From Branchiostoma floridae (lineage: Eukaryota > Chordata > Leptocardii > Amphioxiformes > Branchiostomatidae), in assembly GCF_000003815.2 (NCBI RefSeq), contig NC_049979.1, positions 22,804,937 to 22,844,386 of the forward strand: a DNA stretch of 39,450 nt, read 5' to 3'. The translations under genes were made by a program, and so were the position numbers. Shown one piece after another: positions 37,801-39,450 of the stretch (position 1 is its first letter; each line of letters opens with the position of its first letter). Under the pieces are notes generated by a model. That model saw only the letters and a list, made by a program, of their open reading frames with translations, was not told the origin of the DNA and did no database searches.

Positions 37801-39435
37801 CTCCCCTGCAAGAATGATTCAATCCAGCTCAGGAGATTGCCCTTTATTCCGTAGACTCATCATACCTCTTTCTCTTTCACTTACTTCGGAACTTGGCCTC
37901 TTCTTTCCGGTTTGCAATTAGGTCCTTTCTGGCGATCACCATCATGTCTGAGAAGGAAAAAATGTATATTGTTGATAATTTCTTCTTTTTTGTTCATTTT
38001 GTAACACATATTTCCTACCATCTCCAATGAGTAACAGTTGATATAGAACTGTTGTGTTCTATTGTTATGTTCTAGCCTTTGAATCCTAATGATGTTGGCG
38101 ACATATGGCCATTTTATTTCTAATCTATCCTTCCGAGGAACACGTACTTCCGTTCGTCTCAGGGGAGCGTCATAAGTTCTATGAAAAGGCAAAAGTCTGG
38201 GAAACGGCCATGTTTTTGTATTTACCTGCATGGTATCCTGGTGTTTATCAATCTTTGCCTTTAGAATCCGTATTGATCAGTTTTCTTCTTCTCGACCGAA
38301 AGTGCCACAGAAAAAAAATTCCGCATGTTCTCCCATGTCAAATCCGCCATTACTTAAAGTGGTCTATCATCGTCATCTCGGCTTTCCCAGGAAATTCTTC
38401 CATGTTTCAGACGTGGAGGCTTCCCCGTTACACATGTGAGCTTCAACTGGAGAGGGTAGAGATGAAAGAAATCTTTTAATGACACTTAATTCATAGACCC
38501 TATTGTTGCACTGTCATTACTCAACATGAATAACATCTAATCTATCCTTCCGAGGAACACGTACTTCCGTTCGTCTCAGGGTGAGGATCATAAGTTCTAG
38601 GAAAAGGCAAAAGTCTGTGAAACGGCCATGTTTTTGTATTTACCTGAATGGTATCCTGGTGTTTATCAATCTTTGCCTTTTTTGCGCAGCAATTCTTACA
38701 TCTGTCAAGTCACGGGGGTAAAAATATGCAGTTTATTAATCATTTGTTGATATTATACAACTCGAGAAGTTTATTTACCAAGAACCAGAGCGGAGAAACA
38801 CACTACACTTAATGTTATTCTTAGACTTGCCCGAATGAATTATCATTATGCTGCAGTTAGAATCCGTCCAGACACCCTTGATCAGTTTTCTTCTTCTCGA
38901 CCGAAAGTGCCACAGAAAAAATGTCTGCTTGTTCTCCCATGTTAAATCCGCCATTACTTGAAGTGGTCTATCATCGTCGTCTCGGCTTTCGCATGAAATT
39001 CTTCCACTTGTAACGTCTGGGACGTCAAAACAATTTACAAAAGGAACATTTGTTAGCTGCATATAGACTCCCGTGGAGACTCGGGGAAAACACACGTGAC
39101 ATTTCTACTTGACAAAATATCTCCAGAATATTAATGACGATTTATCTCGCCGATCTTTTCTTTTTACGTACTTGCAACTGTTCTGCCCGACAGACTAATT
39201 TCAGAAAGGTGTAATCAGTGAAAGTAAGCTTCGAATGTGTGCATTACTTGTGCGAGGTGACAGCCTTTTCAATAATACAAGATGTTTCATGTTTGCCGTC
39301 TGTACATCTGCAAAGGGAGATTTGTCAATAATACACAATCAGAAGACTTGAGTTCCGCGGATACAATACTTATCTTCGCCAGATAAACAACAAAGGGTTA
39401 TTATGAAGACTCCGTCTTTGTGACCTTATGAATAG
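34812..39435. repeat. segmental duplication, copy 2 (4624 bp)
   Basis: Direct repeat of 8731-13345, offset 26081 at the left edge and 26090 at the right after 9 bp of net indels. It starts inside a LINE reverse transcriptase fragment and ends 15 bp before the window edge. The differences listed under copy 1 lie mostly between 35435 and 37865. The internal two-part repeat (38118-38995) and the candidate exon are present as in copy 1. Confidence 0.95.
37885..37947 (-). CDS. candidate 63-nt exon in the duplicated unit (copy 2)
   Basis: Identical to 11795-11857, including the TTTTTTCCTTCTCAG acceptor and GTAAGTG donor. Conservation carries no weight because the two copies are almost identical throughout. 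Confidence 0.4.
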
Positions 39436-39450
39436 ATAAATTACTGGTCA

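Noticed and set aside
1-39450. tRNA, rRNA, CRISPR or bacterial operon features
   Set aside because: No tRNA B-box-like GGTTCGAATCC with matching stems, no rRNA signatures, no regularly spaced short repeats, and no ribosome-binding-site-linked ORFs were seen.

Overview
The window looks like transposon-rich nuclear DNA from a marine invertebrate. It is AT-leaning and intron-bearing, with short exons bounded by AG/GT signals and AATAAA polyadenylation signals. There are no operons, no ribosome-binding-site-spaced genes and no long ORFs. The repeat mix (CR1-, L1/Tx1- and RTE-like LINE pieces, SGNH-type ORF1, hAT and Harbinger-like DNA elements, a Penelope-type tail) and the Rap1-type Myb exons make a lancelet (Branchiostoma) my best guess. 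That rests on family recognition, not on a search. No intact full-length gene is visible, and nearly all recognisable coding sequence lies on the minus strand.

Layout. 1-2330: a broken L1/Tx1-like LINE (minus) split by a segment with a J-domain-like reading frame. 3018-3365: an open exon-like frame I cannot assign. 4002-4362: a Harbinger-type MITE with TTA target-site duplication. 6250-7509: a decayed transposase-like frame and two adjacent exon-like frames. 7890-8530: GC-rich unassigned frames and a possible 3' terminal exon. 8731-13345: copy 1 of a 4.6-kb near-identical direct duplication. 13690-14510: SGNH-hydrolase-type ORF1 fragment with a proline-rich repeat. 14425-17640: pieces of one LINE endonuclease family, into which a 1772-bp hAT-type element (15718-17489) has inserted with a perfect 8-bp target-site duplication. 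17974-18111: terminal exon with half of a Rap1-type Myb domain. 18745-19010: RTE endonuclease fragment. 21668-26080: several LINE endonuclease and reverse transcriptase fragments. 26152-28630: tandem array (about 748-bp unit) combining a LINE endonuclease piece with a Rap1-Myb second-half exon. 29243-30429: first-half Myb exon and further second-half copies. 30490-30916: Tc1/mariner-superfamily transposase fragment with a C2H2-like finger. 31246-31345: hammerhead-ribozyme-like motif and Penelope-type tail. 31417-34811: 3' end of a CR1-like LINE and three more LINE fragments. 34812-39435: copy 2 of the 4.6-kb duplication.

Two things stand out. First, half-domain exons of a RAP1 (TERF2IP)-type Myb domain recur at least seven times on the minus strand. 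They share splice phase and an acidic tail, and three of them have been amplified together with a LINE fragment. Second, a hammerhead-like core lies beside a Penelope-type terminal sequence. Many frame breaks fall in homopolymer runs and one base is N, so some pseudogene-like features could be sequence errors.
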